64,000 nt of DNA from Nocardioides acrostichi. GTDB taxonomy: Bacteria; Actinomycetota; Actinomycetes; Propionibacteriales; Nocardioidaceae. Both the position numbers and the translations under genes were made by a program. The stretch is from positions 100,109 to 164,108 of the forward strand of contig NZ_JADIVZ010000009.1 of assembly GCF_015319165.1 (NCBI RefSeq). The letters run 5' to 3'. Under the pieces are notes generated by a model. It ran no database searches. It saw only the letters and a program-made list of their open reading frames with translations, and was not told where the DNA came from. Numbering within the stretch: the first letter of the stretch is position 1; each line of letters begins with the position of its first letter. This document shows positions 9,151-17,591 of this stretch, in pieces.

Positions 9151-9591
9151 ATGAACCCCGTGACCGGACTCAGCCTCGGCCGCATCGCCGTCGGCGCCGC
9201 CTGCATCGCCCGCCCCGACCTGGCCTCGACGTACCTCGGCGTCGCCACGTCGACGAACCCGCAGGCGGGCTTCGTGACGCGCCTCTTCGGCACCCGCGAG
9301 ATCGCGATCGGTGCGGCCACGCTGCTGGCCTCCGGCAAGGGCCGGGCCGGGCTCGTGCTGATCGGCGTCGGCGTCGACGCGGCCGACGCGTGGACCGGGT
9401 TCGTGGCTCCGGCCGAGCAGGGCCTGGAGAAGAGGGCCGGCACCACCATGGCGGCGGCCGGCACGGGCGCGGCCGTCATGGGTCTGCTCGGCCTGCTGCC
9501 CTCGCAGCGGACCACGCTCACGCGAGCGGAGAGGAAGGCGGCCAAGAAGGCGGCCAACGAGGCGGCCAGGGAGTCGGTCCGGAAGGCGTGA
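9151..9591 (+). CDS. Small membrane protein, conserved-hypothetical type
   Basis: 146 aa. Hydrophobic, glycine- and alanine-rich segments occur at about residues 5-20, 48-75 and 95-120, consistent with three or four membrane passes. The C-terminus is basic (ERKAAKKAANEAARESVRKA). It resembles the small four-helix integral membrane proteins that carry an LGxRE-like motif (here LFGTREIAIG), but I cannot name a function. The start is supported by a leaderless-type TAGGGT box. It is convergent with the TauE gene. Confidence 0.7.
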   Translation: MNPVTGLSLGRIAVGAACIARPDLASTYLGVATSTNPQAGFVTRLFGTREIAIGAATLLASGKGRAGLVLIGVGVDAADAWTGFVAPAEQGLEKRAGTTMAAAGTGAAVMGLLGLLPSQRTTLTRAERKAAKKAANEAARESVRKA

Positions 9592-9606
9592 GCTCGCGGT
9601 AGGTCG

Positions 9607-10371
9607 CTACGTCACGAGGAGCGCGGTGACCGCGACCAGGCCGACCACCGCGATGAGCCCGCGCAGGGCGACGGCTGGCAGGCGGCGGCCGAAGCGAGCC
9701 GCCAGCGTGCCTCCGACGACGCTGCCGAGCGCGATGATGCCGGCGATCGGCCAGTCGACGTGCGCCACGAAGACGAAGACGACGGCGGCGACACCGTTCA
9801 CGACACTGGCCAGCACGTTCTTCACCGCGTTCAGGCGCTGCAGGTCCTCGACGATCCCGATGCCGAGCACGCCCATGAGGATCACGCCCTGCGCGGCTCC
9901 GAAGTAGCCGCCGTACACACCCGCCGCCGCCGTCGAGATCCACACCCAGACCGGAACGCCGGTGCCGACCACGCCCCTCTCCGCACGGCGGGCCGCCACC
10001 CGCCGGGAGATGGCGGGCTGGGCGAGCACGAGCACCACGCCAAGGAGCACCAGGAAGGGCACGATCGTGTCGAAGGCGCTGCTCGGGAGCACCAGCAACA
10101 GCACGGCGCCCGTCGTCCCGCCGATGACCGAGGCCACGGCGAGCCGGATGGCTCGCGTGCGTTGACCGACCAGCTCGCGGCGATAGCCCCACGCGCCGGC
10201 CAGCGAGCCGGGCAGCAGCCCGATGTTGTTGGAGACGTTGGCGGTGACCGGCGGTACGCCGAAGGCGAGCAGGGTCGGGAACGTGATGAGCGTGCCGGAC
10301 CCGACCAGCGTGTTGATGCCGCCGGCGGCGGCGCCCGCGAAGAGGAGGGCGACCGCCTCGACCGGCGTCAC
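9607..10371 (-). CDS. TauE/SafE-family membrane transporter
   Basis: 254 aa, about eight hydrophobic segments. The glycine-rich N-terminal repeat half (AGAAAGGINTLVGSGTLITFP) is the hallmark of the family, which exports sulfite, sulfoacetate or other organosulfur anions. A second half (GGYFGAAQGVILMGVLG) repeats the pattern. The GTG start at 10371 overlaps the stop of the SPFH gene by four bases (GTGA), making it the last gene of an nfeD-SPFH-tauE unit. Substrate not predictable. Confidence 0.85.
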   Translation of the reverse strand: MTPVEAVALLFAGAAAGGINTLVGSGTLITFPTLLAFGVPPVTANVSNNIGLLPGSLAGAWGYRRELVGQRTRAIRLAVASVIGGTTGAVLLLVLPSSAFDTIVPFLVLLGVVLVLAQPAISRRVAARRAERGVVGTGVPVWVWISTAAAGVYGGYFGAAQGVILMGVLGIGIVEDLQRLNAVKNVLASVVNGVAAVVFVFVAHVDWPIAGIIALGSVVGGTLAARFGRRLPAVALRGLIAVVGLVAVTALLVT

Positions 10372-11441
10372 TTATCGAGGTCTGTCTTGCCCGGGTTCGC
10401 CGCGCGCTGGGCCTCGGCGATGGCGGCTTGCACCGCAGCGTCGGCCTCGGAGGTGCCTGAGCTCGTGGGCAGCTGCGGCTCGCTCGGACCCATGTCGACG
10501 CGCTCGCGCGGGCCCTCGGTCTCGGTCGGGATGCCGCGCAGGTCGTTCATGGTCGACCCCAGCCCCTCGAGGGCCTTGCCGATCTCGCTCGGCACGATCC
10601 AGAGCTTGTTCGCACCACCTTCGGCGATCTTGGGCATCATCTGGAGGTACTGGTAGGAGAGCAGCGACTGGTCCGGGTTGCCGTCGTGGATGGCCTGGAA
10701 GACCGTCTTGATGGCCTGGCCTTCACCCTGGGCACGCAGGATCGCCGCCTCGCGGTCGGCCTGCGCCCGCAGGATCTGCGACTCGCGCTCACCTTCGGCG
10801 TTGAGGATGGCCGACTGCTTGTTTCCCTCGGCACTCAAGATGGCGGACTGCCGCTCGCCCTCGGCGGTGAGGATCAGCGCACGCTTGTCGCGGTCGGCGC
10901 GCATCTGCTTCTCCATCGAGTCCTTGATCGACGGCGGCGGGTCGATGCCCTTGATCTCGACGCGGTTCACGCGCACGCCCCACTTGCCGGTGGCCTCGTC
11001 GAGCACGCCACGCAGGCCGCCGTTGATGGACTCGCGGCTGGTGAGGGTGTCTTCGAGGTCCATGCCACCGACGATGTTGCGCAGCGTGGTCATGGTGAGC
11101 TGCTCGATCGCCTGGATGTAGTTGGCGATCTCGTAGGTCGCAGCGATCGGGTCGGTCACCTGGAAGTAGATGACGGTGTCGATCGAGACCACGAGGTTGT
11201 CCTCGGTGATCACCGGTTGCGGCGGGAAGCTCACGACCTGCTCGCGCATGTCGATGACGTAGCGCACCGTGTCGATGAACGGCACGACGATGTTCAGGCC
11301 GGGATTGAGCGTGCCCTTGTACTTGCCGAACCGCTCGACGATGCCGGCCCGCGCCTGCGGGATGATCCGCACGGTCTTGGCGAGCATCACGATCACGAAC
11401 AGGACGACCAGCGCGAGCAGGATCAAGATGGCGGTGGTCAT
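10368..11441 (-). CDS. SPFH/stomatin-like (band 7) membrane protein
   Basis: 357 aa. One N-terminal membrane helix (residues 3-22) is followed by the band-7 domain (~25-180). A helical arm then carries an 11-residue repeat (residues ~193-240, AEGERQSAIL-type). The C-terminal tail is Ala/Glu-rich. Such proteins form ring-like scaffolds and organise membrane microdomains or proteases. The gene overlaps nfeD by four bases (ATGA), and nfeD/stomatin pairs are a known conserved arrangement. It is co-transcribed with tauE downstream. Confidence 0.9.
   Translation of the reverse strand: MTTAILILLALVVLFVIVMLAKTVRIIPQARAGIVERFGKYKGTLNPGLNIVVPFIDTVRYVIDMREQVVSFPPQPVITEDNLVVSIDTVIYFQVTDPIAATYEIANYIQAIEQLTMTTLRNIVGGMDLEDTLTSRESINGGLRGVLDEATGKWGVRVNRVEIKGIDPPPSIKDSMEKQMRADRDKRALILTAEGERQSAILSAEGNKQSAILNAEGERESQILRAQADREAAILRAQGEGQAIKTVFQAIHDGNPDQSLLSYQYLQMMPKIAEGGANKLWIVPSEIGKALEGLGSTMNDLRGIPTETEGPRERVDMGPSEPQLPTSSGTSEADAAVQAAIAEAQRAANPGKTDLDK
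10722..10865 (-). repeat. Hendecad protein repeat in the SPFH protein
   Basis: The coding DNA specifies four 11-residue units of the form A-E-G-x-R/K-x-S-x-I-L-x plus a partial fifth. The spacing fits a right-handed or straight coiled coil. Confidence 0.75.
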
Positions 11442-11917
11442 GCGATCTCCTCTGGGGTGGAACCGGGCAGCGTCAGGGGGTGCACGTAGGCGGTGGCGCC
11501 CCGGATCTCGAACACCTCGACGGTCTGGCCCTCGGCGATGGGCGTCGTGTCGTCGTAGGGCTTGGCTGTCCAGATCTCGCCCTCGAGGCGGATCTGGCCG
11601 GACGTCGCCGCGGTGAGCCGGGTGACCGCGATGCCTTGGGAGCCTACGAGCTTTTGGTGACCCGTGGTCAGCCCCGGGCCGTCGTGCAGGCGGTGCACCA
11701 GTGAGGGCCGCAGGAGCGTCAGCGTGGCCGCCGCTGCGGCCACGGCGAGCAGCACCTGGAGGACGACGGGCGCGGCGAGCGCCCCGGCCACCATGCCGAC
11801 CAGCGCACCCACGGCCAGCATGCCGAGGATGAGGTCGAGACTGAACATCTCACCGACGCCCAGCGCTGCGGCGAGGGCGAGCCAAGCCGCCCACTGGTGG
11901 TCGCCGAGCCAATCCAT
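11438..11917 (-). CDS. NfeD-family membrane protein
   Basis: 159 aa. Three hydrophobic helices lie in residues ~10-80 (WAAWLALAAALGVGEMF, LILGMLAVGALVGMVAGALAAPVVLQVLL). An OB-fold-like C-terminal domain (QGIAVTRLTAATSGQIRLEGEIW and ATAYVHPL) is characteristic of NfeD. It is usually a partner of stomatin-like proteins, which follow directly. The ATG at 11917 lies 6 nt after a TAGGGT box, so the operon mRNA is likely leaderless. Confidence 0.88.
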   Translation of the reverse strand: MDWLGDHQWAAWLALAAALGVGEMFSLDLILGMLAVGALVGMVAGALAAPVVLQVLLAVAAAAATLTLLRPSLVHRLHDGPGLTTGHQKLVGSQGIAVTRLTAATSGQIRLEGEIWTAKPYDDTTPIAEGQTVEVFEIRGATAYVHPLTLPGSTPEEIA

Positions 11918-11923
11918 GTAAAG

Positions 11924-11929
11924 ACCCTA
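11924..11929 (-). promoter_or_regulatory. -10 box, leaderless promoter of the nfeD-SPFH-tauE operon
   Basis: TAGGGT on the minus strand, 6 nt before the nfeD ATG at 11917. It overlaps the 3' end of the ABC ATPase gene (stop at 11927). Confidence 0.55.
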
Positions 11930-12721
11930 CCGAACCCGGGTGCGCCGGCGAGCCGCATACCGGCCGTCGGCGTGGTCGAGCACGAGCGGCATGCCGAAGG
12001 CGGCCGAGAGGTGCTGCTCGGTGAGCACGTCGTCGATGAGCCCGGCCTTCACGACGCGGCCCTTGCGCAGCAGCAGGGCGTGGGTGAAACCGGGCGGTAT
12101 CTCCTCGACGTGGTGGGAGACGAGCACGGTGGCGGGGCTGTCGGGGTCGTAGGCGAGCACCGAGAGGGTCGAGACGAGATCCTCGCGGCCGCCCAGGTCG
12201 AGACCGGCGGCCGGCTCGTCGAGCAGGAGCATCTCGGGGTCGCTCATGAGGGCACGGGCGATCTGGACCCGCTTGCGCTCGCCCTCGCTCAACGTGCCGA
12301 AGGTGCGGTCGATCAGGTGCTTGGCGCCCAACTCGCGCAGCAGGGAGGTCGCGCGCTCGTGATCGAGTTCGTCGTAGACCTCACGCCAGCGGCCGAGCAC
12401 TCCGTACGCGGCAGAGACGACGACGTCGCTGACCGACTCGTGGCGCGGGATGCGCTCGGCCAACGCCGCGCTCGTCACGCCGATGCGGGGTCGCAACTCG
12501 AAGACGTCGACGCGACCCAGCGTCTCCTCGAGGATGTCGGCGCGCCCCTGCGTGGGGTGCAGCTGGGCGGAGCAGAGGGAGAGCAGGGTGGTCTTGCCGG
12601 CACCGTTGGGGCCCAGCACCACCCAGCGCTCGTCCTCCTCGACGGTCCACGAGATGCGGTCCAGCAACAGGGAGTCGCCCCGCCGGACCGTGACGTCGAC
12701 GAGGTCGATGACGGCGGCCAT
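11927..12721 (-). CDS. ABC-type ATP-binding protein without adjacent permease
   Basis: 264 aa, single nucleotide-binding domain. Walker A GPNGAGKTTL, signature LSEGERKRVQIARAL (LSEGE instead of LSGGQ), Walker B LLLDEPAAGLDL, and the switch His in LVSHHVEE are intact. No permease or binding protein gene is near. It may be a soluble ABC protein similar to ModF/PhrA-type ATPases or part of a split system elsewhere. Its ATG at 12721 follows a TAGGGT box by 7 nt. The promoter faces away from the gene at 12796. Confidence 0.85.
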   Translation of the reverse strand: MAAVIDLVDVTVRRGDSLLLDRISWTVEEDERWVVLGPNGAGKTTLLSLCSAQLHPTQGRADILEETLGRVDVFELRPRIGVTSAALAERIPRHESVSDVVVSAAYGVLGRWREVYDELDHERATSLLRELGAKHLIDRTFGTLSEGERKRVQIARALMSDPEMLLLDEPAAGLDLGGREDLVSTLSVLAYDPDSPATVLVSHHVEEIPPGFTHALLLRKGRVVKAGLIDDVLTEQHLSAAFGMPLVLDHADGRYAARRRTRVR

Positions 12722-12728
12722 GGGCGAC

Positions 12729-12734
12729 ACCCTA
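12729..12734 (-). promoter_or_regulatory. -10 box, leaderless promoter of the ABC ATPase gene
   Basis: TAGGGT on the minus strand, 7 nt before the ATG at 12721. Confidence 0.55.
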
Positions 12735-12781
12735 CGGGCCCGGGCCGGCACCTACCCGCACACCTCGCACGGCTTGCCGCG

Positions 12782-12787
12782 TAGCGT
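12782..12787 (+). promoter_or_regulatory. -10 box, leaderless promoter of the gene at 12796
   Basis: TAGCGT ends 8 nt before the GTG at 12796. The intergenic region is shared with the divergent ABC ATPase promoter. Confidence 0.45.
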
Positions 12788-12795
12788 CGCCCGCC

Positions 12796-13557
12796 GTGAG
12801 CCGAGCGCGAACCGACCTCCCGGCCTCCGCCCGGCTGGCCTGGTGGGGCACCGCGTGGCTGCGCGGGCACGTCGTCGCCGATCTGGTGGTCGACGAGGTG
12901 GTCGCCGCCGAGGAGACCGGGCAGGCCACGCACGTGCTCTCGGGGCTCGCCGACCTCGGCCTCGGCGGGGAACCGGTCGAGGCACTCATCGGGGGTCTGG
13001 CGCGCCTGCGCGTGGAGGGTGCGACCTGCCTCGGCGCCGCCTTCCCCGCCGAGGGGGATCCGGTCGGTCTCGGCGGACCGGTCGCCTTCAACCACGACGC
13101 CCTGGAGATGGGTGAGGCCGCGGTCGCAGACGGCATCGGCCTCGTGCCCCACGTCGTCGGGGGCGCGACCACCTGGGTGGCCCACCGTGCGGACCGGCGC
13201 CAGCTCCCGGATGTCGGCGAGGCCGACCGTGCCCTGCGAGCGGGCCTGCTCGAGGCGACCGACCTGCTGGCCCGGCTCGACGTAGCCCGCTGGCGCCCGG
13301 AGCTCGCGGACCACCTCATGAACCTGCGGCACCGCGAGCCGCTCACCGCTCCCCCGGGCACGCCGGCGCGCTGCGTCGACCTGGCCGACCGTGCGCTCGT
13401 GGCCCGCGAGATCGTCGACCTGGCCCTGGAGGACGACGGCGGCGCGCTCACGCTGCACGAGGCGCAGCGCCGCGAGCAGGCGCTGGTGCCGCTCGGCCGG
13501 GCCGCTCGCCGCGCCCTGGTGGCCGCCTGCTCCCCCGAGGTCTGGCCCATGACCTAG
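12796..13557 (+). CDS. Hypothetical protein upstream of serB
   Basis: 253 aa, not recognised with certainty. No membrane segment or signal peptide. It is Ala/Leu/Arg-rich with a helical look and long stretches of acidic and hydrophobic residues; GGATTWVAHR and LADHLMNLRHREPL stand out. The stop TAG at 13555-13557 overlaps the TAGGGT box of the serB promoter. GTG is chosen as start because it sits 8 nt after a TAGCGT box. No function can be assigned. Confidence 0.6.
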   Translation: MSRARTDLPASARLAWWGTAWLRGHVVADLVVDEVVAAEETGQATHVLSGLADLGLGGEPVEALIGGLARLRVEGATCLGAAFPAEGDPVGLGGPVAFNHDALEMGEAAVADGIGLVPHVVGGATTWVAHRADRRQLPDVGEADRALRAGLLEATDLLARLDVARWRPELADHLMNLRHREPLTAPPGTPARCVDLADRALVAREIVDLALEDDGGALTLHEAQRREQALVPLGRAARRALVAACSPEVWPMT

Positions 13558-13560
13558 GGT
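13555..13560 (+). promoter_or_regulatory. -10 box, leaderless promoter of serB
   Basis: TAGGGT ends 6 nt before the GTG at 13567. Its first three bases are also the stop codon of the preceding gene. Confidence 0.55.
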
Positions 13561-13566
13561 TCCCCC

Positions 13567-14781
13567 GTGCGCCCCGAGACGCTGCTCATCACGCTCACCG
13601 GGCGCGAACGACCCGGCGTCACCTCGACGGTGTTCTCGACCCTCGCCCGCTTCGGCGTCGACGTCCTCGACCTCGAGCAGATCGTGCTGCGGCGCCGCCT
13701 GGTGCTGGGACTCCTGGTGACGGCGCCCGAGTCGCGGGTCGAGGCCGACCTCCTGCGCGAGGAGCTCGAGAGCACCGCGGCCGGCCTGGACATGAGCCTG
13801 GAGATCGAGCCCGGCACGGGCGACGCCCACGAGCCCGCCGAGGGCCGGGCCCATGTGACGGTGCTCGGCGCCCCGCTGACCGCGACCGCGATGGCCGCGG
13901 TGGCGAGCCGGATCGCGGAGGCCGGCGGCAACATCGACCGCATCGAACGTATGGCGAGCTACCCCGTGACCGCCATCGACCTGCACGCCTCGGGCGCCGA
14001 GCCCGCCGCGCTGCGCGGCGTCCTGGCTCCGGAGGCGGCGCGTCTCGGCATCGATCTGGCGGTCCAGCCTGCAGGACTGCTGCGCCACGGCATGCGGCTG
14101 ATCGTCATGGACGTCGACTCCACGCTCATCCAGGGCGAGGTCATCGAGATGATCGCGGCCCACGCCGGATGCGAGGACGAGGTGGCCGAGGTCACCGAAC
14201 GCGCGATGCGTGGCGAGCTGGACTTCGAGGAGTCGCTGCGCTCCCGGGTCGCGCTTCTCGAGGGCGTGCCCGCCTCGGCCCTGCACGAGGTGTACGACTC
14301 CATCGAGCTCGCTCCCGGCGCCCGCACGATGGTGCGCACCCTGCGCCGGCTGGGCTATCGGTTCGCGATCGTCTCCGGCGGCTTCAGCCAGATCACCGCG
14401 CGGCTCGCCGTCGAGCTCGGCATCCACTTCGCGCGCGCCAACGAGCTCGAGATCGTCGACGGCGTGTTGACCGGTCGCGTCGTGGGCGCGGTCGTCGACC
14501 GCGCCGCGAAGGCCGCCGCACTGCGCGAGTTCGCTGCCGAGCTCGGCGTCGACCCCGCCGCCACCATCGCCATCGGCGACGGCGCCAACGACCTCGACAT
14601 GCTCGAGGCGGCCGGTCTGGGCATCGCGTTCAATGCCAAGCCGGCCGTGCGCGACGCCGCCGACACGGCTCTCAACGTGCCCTATCTCGACACGATCATG
14701 TACCTGCTCGGCATCAGCCGCGAGGAGATCGAGGCTGCCGACCGGGCCGCCGGCATCACCACCCCGGCGCCGCCGGTCTGA
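13567..14781 (+). CDS. serB: Phosphoserine phosphatase with N-terminal ACT domains
   Basis: 404 aa. It catalyses the last step of serine synthesis, phosphoserine to serine. Two ACT-like regulatory modules occupy residues ~1-170 (LLITLTGRERPGVTSTVFS and VTVLGAPLTATAMAAVASRIAEAGGNIDRI). A HAD phosphatase domain follows, with the nucleophile motif DVDSTLI (D182, D184), SGGFSQI, and GDGANDLDML. The arrangement matches the long actinobacterial SerB, where ACT modules bind amino acids. The start fits a leaderless mRNA. Confidence 0.93.
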   Translation: MRPETLLITLTGRERPGVTSTVFSTLARFGVDVLDLEQIVLRRRLVLGLLVTAPESRVEADLLREELESTAAGLDMSLEIEPGTGDAHEPAEGRAHVTVLGAPLTATAMAAVASRIAEAGGNIDRIERMASYPVTAIDLHASGAEPAALRGVLAPEAARLGIDLAVQPAGLLRHGMRLIVMDVDSTLIQGEVIEMIAAHAGCEDEVAEVTERAMRGELDFEESLRSRVALLEGVPASALHEVYDSIELAPGARTMVRTLRRLGYRFAIVSGGFSQITARLAVELGIHFARANELEIVDGVLTGRVVGAVVDRAAKAAALREFAAELGVDPAATIAIGDGANDLDMLEAAGLGIAFNAKPAVRDAADTALNVPYLDTIMYLLGISREEIEAADRAAGITTPAPPV

Positions 14782-14795
14782 GCTGGGAGTGCCCC

Positions 14796-15794
14796 GTGAT
14801 CCGTGTGTCGCACCAGGAGTGGGTGCGGGTCTGCAGCCAGATCCTGAGCGCCCGAGGGATGCCGTCGGACGATGCCGCATCGATGGCTCGCCTCATGGTC
14901 GACTCCGATGCGGCCGGCCACGAGTCCCACGGTCTGTGGCGTCTGCCGCAGTACATCGACGACATCGAACGAGGTCTGGTCAACGTCTCCGCCCGACCCA
15001 CGATCGAGGAGGACCGCGGTGCCTGGGTACGCATCCACGGCGACCACGGCTTCGGGCACCTCGTTCTGGCCTACGCTCGGGATCTGGCGATCTCACGGGC
15101 GCGCAGGTTCGGGGTCTCGGCTGTGGCGGTCCGCCGCAGCGCGTTCGCGGGCCGGCTGGCCGACTTCTGCGAGGTGGCGTCGACCGAGAACGCCATGATC
15201 GTCGTCGTCGCCAACGATGCAGGTGGCGGGCAGGCCGTCGCCCCACACGGAGGTAGCGAGGCAAGGCTGTCGACCAATCCGATCGCGGCCGGGATCCCCC
15301 GCGTCGGAGCGCCTCTCGTGATCGACATGGCGACGAGCGTGGTGGCCTCCGGACGGTTGGGTGAGCACGGTGACCGAGGCGAGGCGGTCCCCGAGCACTG
15401 GCGGACCTCCGCCGGCGCGCTGCGCCCGGCGGGTGGGCCCAAGGGGTACGCGCTGGCGCTGATCGTCGAAGCGCTGGCCGGCGGTCTCACCCGCGCGGGC
15501 ACGGTCCGCCGCGATCCCGGGGTCGAGGACCAAGGCGCGCTGGTCATCGCGTTCGACCTCGGGGATCCGACGAGCGCGGCGGACTTCAAGGAGGACGTCG
15601 AGGGGTTCTTGGAGTGGGTGCTCTCCAGCCGGCCGGAGCACCCCGACGCCCCCGTCCTCCTGCCTGGTCAACGTGCGACCCGGACCCGCGAGGAGCGACT
15701 CCGGTCCGGGATCCCCGTGACTGCCTCCACCTTCGACCGGATCGCCCGCCTCTGCGACCTCTACGACGTACCCGCTGCTCAGACCATGCCCTGA
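14796..15794 (+). CDS. Malate/L-lactate dehydrogenase family (Ldh_2) oxidoreductase
   Basis: 332 aa. Members of this NAD(P)-dependent family reduce or oxidise 2-oxoacids, ureidoglycolate, or cyclic imino acids. Family marks include DAAGHESHGLWRLPQYI near the start (substrate His), HGDHGFGHLV, the FAGRLADFCEVAS segment and STNPIAAGIPR. PKGYALALIVEALAGGLT follows near residue 215. Substrate is not predictable. The GTG lies 15 nt after serB. The 3' end overlaps the convergent TetR gene by 16 nt. Confidence 0.82.
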   Translation: MIRVSHQEWVRVCSQILSARGMPSDDAASMARLMVDSDAAGHESHGLWRLPQYIDDIERGLVNVSARPTIEEDRGAWVRIHGDHGFGHLVLAYARDLAISRARRFGVSAVAVRRSAFAGRLADFCEVASTENAMIVVVANDAGGGQAVAPHGGSEARLSTNPIAAGIPRVGAPLVIDMATSVVASGRLGEHGDRGEAVPEHWRTSAGALRPAGGPKGYALALIVEALAGGLTRAGTVRRDPGVEDQGALVIAFDLGDPTSAADFKEDVEGFLEWVLSSRPEHPDAPVLLPGQRATRTREERLRSGIPVTASTFDRIARLCDLYDVPAAQTMP

Positions 15795-16429
15795 CCCGAC
15801 GCCTGGCTCTCGGCCCTCGAGGTTGCGTGCGAGGCGGCCGGATCGGCGGCGCCGGCGACTCCCCGCGACCACGACCCGAAGACGACGTCGAGGCCATCGA
15901 CGGCGCGTTGCCAGCTCGCCTCGGCGTCGGGCTCGCTGCGGGCGAAGCCGCCCGCGCGCTCGAGGTCGGTCCAGCCGCGCACCGTGGCGCCGAGTAGCCG
16001 GACGGCGTGGGTCTCGTCGGGCTCGCCGAGGGCGTAGCCACGCAGCGCGGCGCGGGCCAGCTCGGCGTGGCGCGGTCCGGCGCCGACCGCCGCGACCTCG
16101 TCGTCCAACGGCAGGGACATGGCCGCGTGGCGGCCTGGGTGCGCGGAGGCGTAGTCGCGGTAGGCCTGGCCGAGCGCGTCGATGGCCTCTCGCCCGCTAC
16201 GCCCCGCGACCGCCTCGGCGACCCGGCCGGCGCTCTCCTCCAGGGCCCGCAGCGTCAGGCGCTGCCGTAGGTCGCGATTGCTCGCCACATGGGCGTAGAG
16301 ACTCGGCGGCTTCACGCCGACACGACGCGCCAACGCGGTCAGGGTGACGGCTCCCAACCCCTGCTCATCGGCGAGGTCGGCTGCCTCCGCGGCGAGCCGA
16401 TCGGGGTTGAGTCCGGCGCGGGGGCTCAT
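15779..16429 (-). CDS. TetR-family transcriptional regulator
   Basis: 216 aa. The N-terminal helix-turn-helix is plain: GAVTLTALARRVGVKPPSLY followed by AHVASNRDLRQRL. The C-terminal ligand domain has the WTDLERAGGF end typical of TetR_C_33-type regulators. The ATG overlaps the stop of the upstream FBP-domain gene by four bases (ATGA), so the regulator is the second gene of a two-gene unit. A 6-3-6 palindrome at 16938-16952 before the FBP gene is its most likely own operator. Confidence 0.88.
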   Translation of the reverse strand: MSPRAGLNPDRLAAEAADLADEQGLGAVTLTALARRVGVKPPSLYAHVASNRDLRQRLTLRALEESAGRVAEAVAGRSGREAIDALGQAYRDYASAHPGRHAAMSLPLDDEVAAVGAGPRHAELARAALRGYALGEPDETHAVRLLGATVRGWTDLERAGGFARSEPDAEASWQRAVDGLDVVFGSWSRGVAGAADPAASHATSRAESQASGQGMV

Positions 16430-16920
16430 GACGCCAGCACTCGGTCGACGAATGCGAGCACGTTGCGGCGCAGTCGCTCGACTCGTTGATCGACCGAGAG
16501 CGTCTCGTGCACGACCGTCATGGCCGGGCGCTCCAGCGTGCCGCGGGCGTAGGCCGAGCAGGCGAGCGAGGCGCACATCTCGACGCCGACGGTGTTGCCC
16601 TCGCGGCCGGACCGCCCGGCCCGCTGGGCGACCATCAGCGCCACCCCCTGGCCGCCGTGCGTGGTGGTGCACAGCGAGCACATGCGAGCCCGGGTGCTGC
16701 CTCCGCCTGCTCGCTTCAGCACGATGCCGACGACGCCGCGCTCCGGCGTCGGCACCACGAGATAGGCCGATCGAGGCGACCTCGGGTCGATCCACGTGAG
16801 CAGGTCGAGGTCGGGCCAGCGCCGGTCGTCGAGGTCTGCCGGCAGGTTCATCCGGGCGACCTCGCCCTTGCTCGCGTTGACGAAGCTCGTGCGTATCGCC
16901 TTCTCGTCCAGGGGTTGCAT
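16426..16920 (-). CDS. FBP-domain protein with treble-clef zinc finger
   Basis: 164 aa. The sequence matches the actinobacterial FBP C-terminal treble-clef family, whose similarity is to the zinc finger of fibronectin-binding/elongation-factor-G-binding proteins. Two cysteine pairs, MCSLC (about residue 85) and CASLAC (about residue 117), are the zinc ligands. Proteins of the FusB/EF-G-binding group act on ribosome-bound EF-G, but whether this one does is unknown. It heads an operon with a TetR gene and has a palindromic operator candidate directly before it. Confidence 0.75.
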   Translation of the reverse strand: MQPLDEKAIRTSFVNASKGEVARMNLPADLDDRRWPDLDLLTWIDPRSPRSAYLVVPTPERGVVGIVLKRAGGGSTRARMCSLCTTTHGGQGVALMVAQRAGRSGREGNTVGVEMCASLACSAYARGTLERPAMTVVHETLSVDQRVERLRRNVLAFVDRVLAS

Positions 16921-16937
16921 GCACTCATCGTGACTTA

Positions 16938-16952
16938 CCTATGCATCATAGG
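16938..16952. promoter_or_regulatory. TetR-type operator overlapping the -10 box of the FBP-tetR operon
   Basis: CCTATG-CAT-CATAGG is a perfect 6-3-6 inverted repeat. On the minus strand it contains TATGAT (16945-16950), a good -10 hexamer, so a bound repressor would block RNA polymerase. The start codon lies 17 nt downstream of the palindrome. Confidence 0.6.
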
Positions 16953-16982
16953 CAAACCCCTCACAGGCATAGTTCCCATCGA

Positions 16983-17534
16983 TCACCCGGCACCGCGGGC
17001 CACCTGGTAGGCGACCACGGCCGCCTGCTGCTCCCCGAGGTCGGCCCAGGCGCCCTCGACGTCGAAGACGGTCATCGTGCAGGTCGGATACCCCTGGAGG
17101 AGGGCCGCCGACGCCTGCGCGTCGCCCTCGCCGTCGTCGAGCAGCTGCGCGAGGTAGGCCATCGTGGGGTTGTGCCCGATGACGACCAGGGTCGCGATGT
17201 CGTCGGGGCACTCGCGCACCAGGTCGAGCGCGGTCTCCGGGCTGGCTGAGTACAGCGTCGGCTCGACGTCGAGCGTGGCGCCGACGAAGCGGCCGCCCTC
17301 GAGGACGCCCGCGGCCGTCTCTCGCGTTCGTTCCGCGGACGACACCAGCAGCCGGTCCGGCTCGAGCCCCCGGTCGCGCAGCCATCGGCCGGCTGCCACG
17401 GCGTCGGCCCGGCCCTCGGATGTCAGCCGGCGCTCTGCGTCGGAGTTGGCGACCTGCTCGGCCCTGGCGTGCCGGATGACCACGAGGCGACGGGTCGGGT
17501 CGGAGGGACGAGGCGCTGCGGGGGTCGGTGCCAC
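16983..17534 (-). CDS. SixA-type histidine phosphatase family protein
   Basis: 183 aa. The RHARAE motif near residue 22 carries the phospho-accepting His; SSAERTRETA and the second catalytic His in VIGHNPTM complete the site. The SixA branch of the phosphoglycerate-mutase-like superfamily removes phosphate from proteins or small molecules. The first ~15 residues are Pro/Ala-rich and probably disordered. The GTG at 17534 is preceded by CAGATT at 6 nt, a weak leaderless-type box. Confidence 0.82.
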   Translation of the reverse strand: MAPTPAAPRPSDPTRRLVVIRHARAEQVANSDAERRLTSEGRADAVAAGRWLRDRGLEPDRLLVSSAERTRETAAGVLEGGRFVGATLDVEPTLYSASPETALDLVRECPDDIATLVVIGHNPTMAYLAQLLDDGEGDAQASAALLQGYPTCTMTVFDVEGAWADLGEQQAAVVAYQVARGAG

Positions 17535-17591
17535 TCACACAATCTGACAGCCGCCCCCAACCGCCGCGACCACGGGGGTGACCCGCCGGCC

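Noticed and set aside
11927..12721. ABC ATPase as part of the NfeD/SPFH/TauE operon
   Set aside because: nfeD has its own leaderless-type promoter at the end of the ATPase gene, and TauE-family transporters do not use ATPases.
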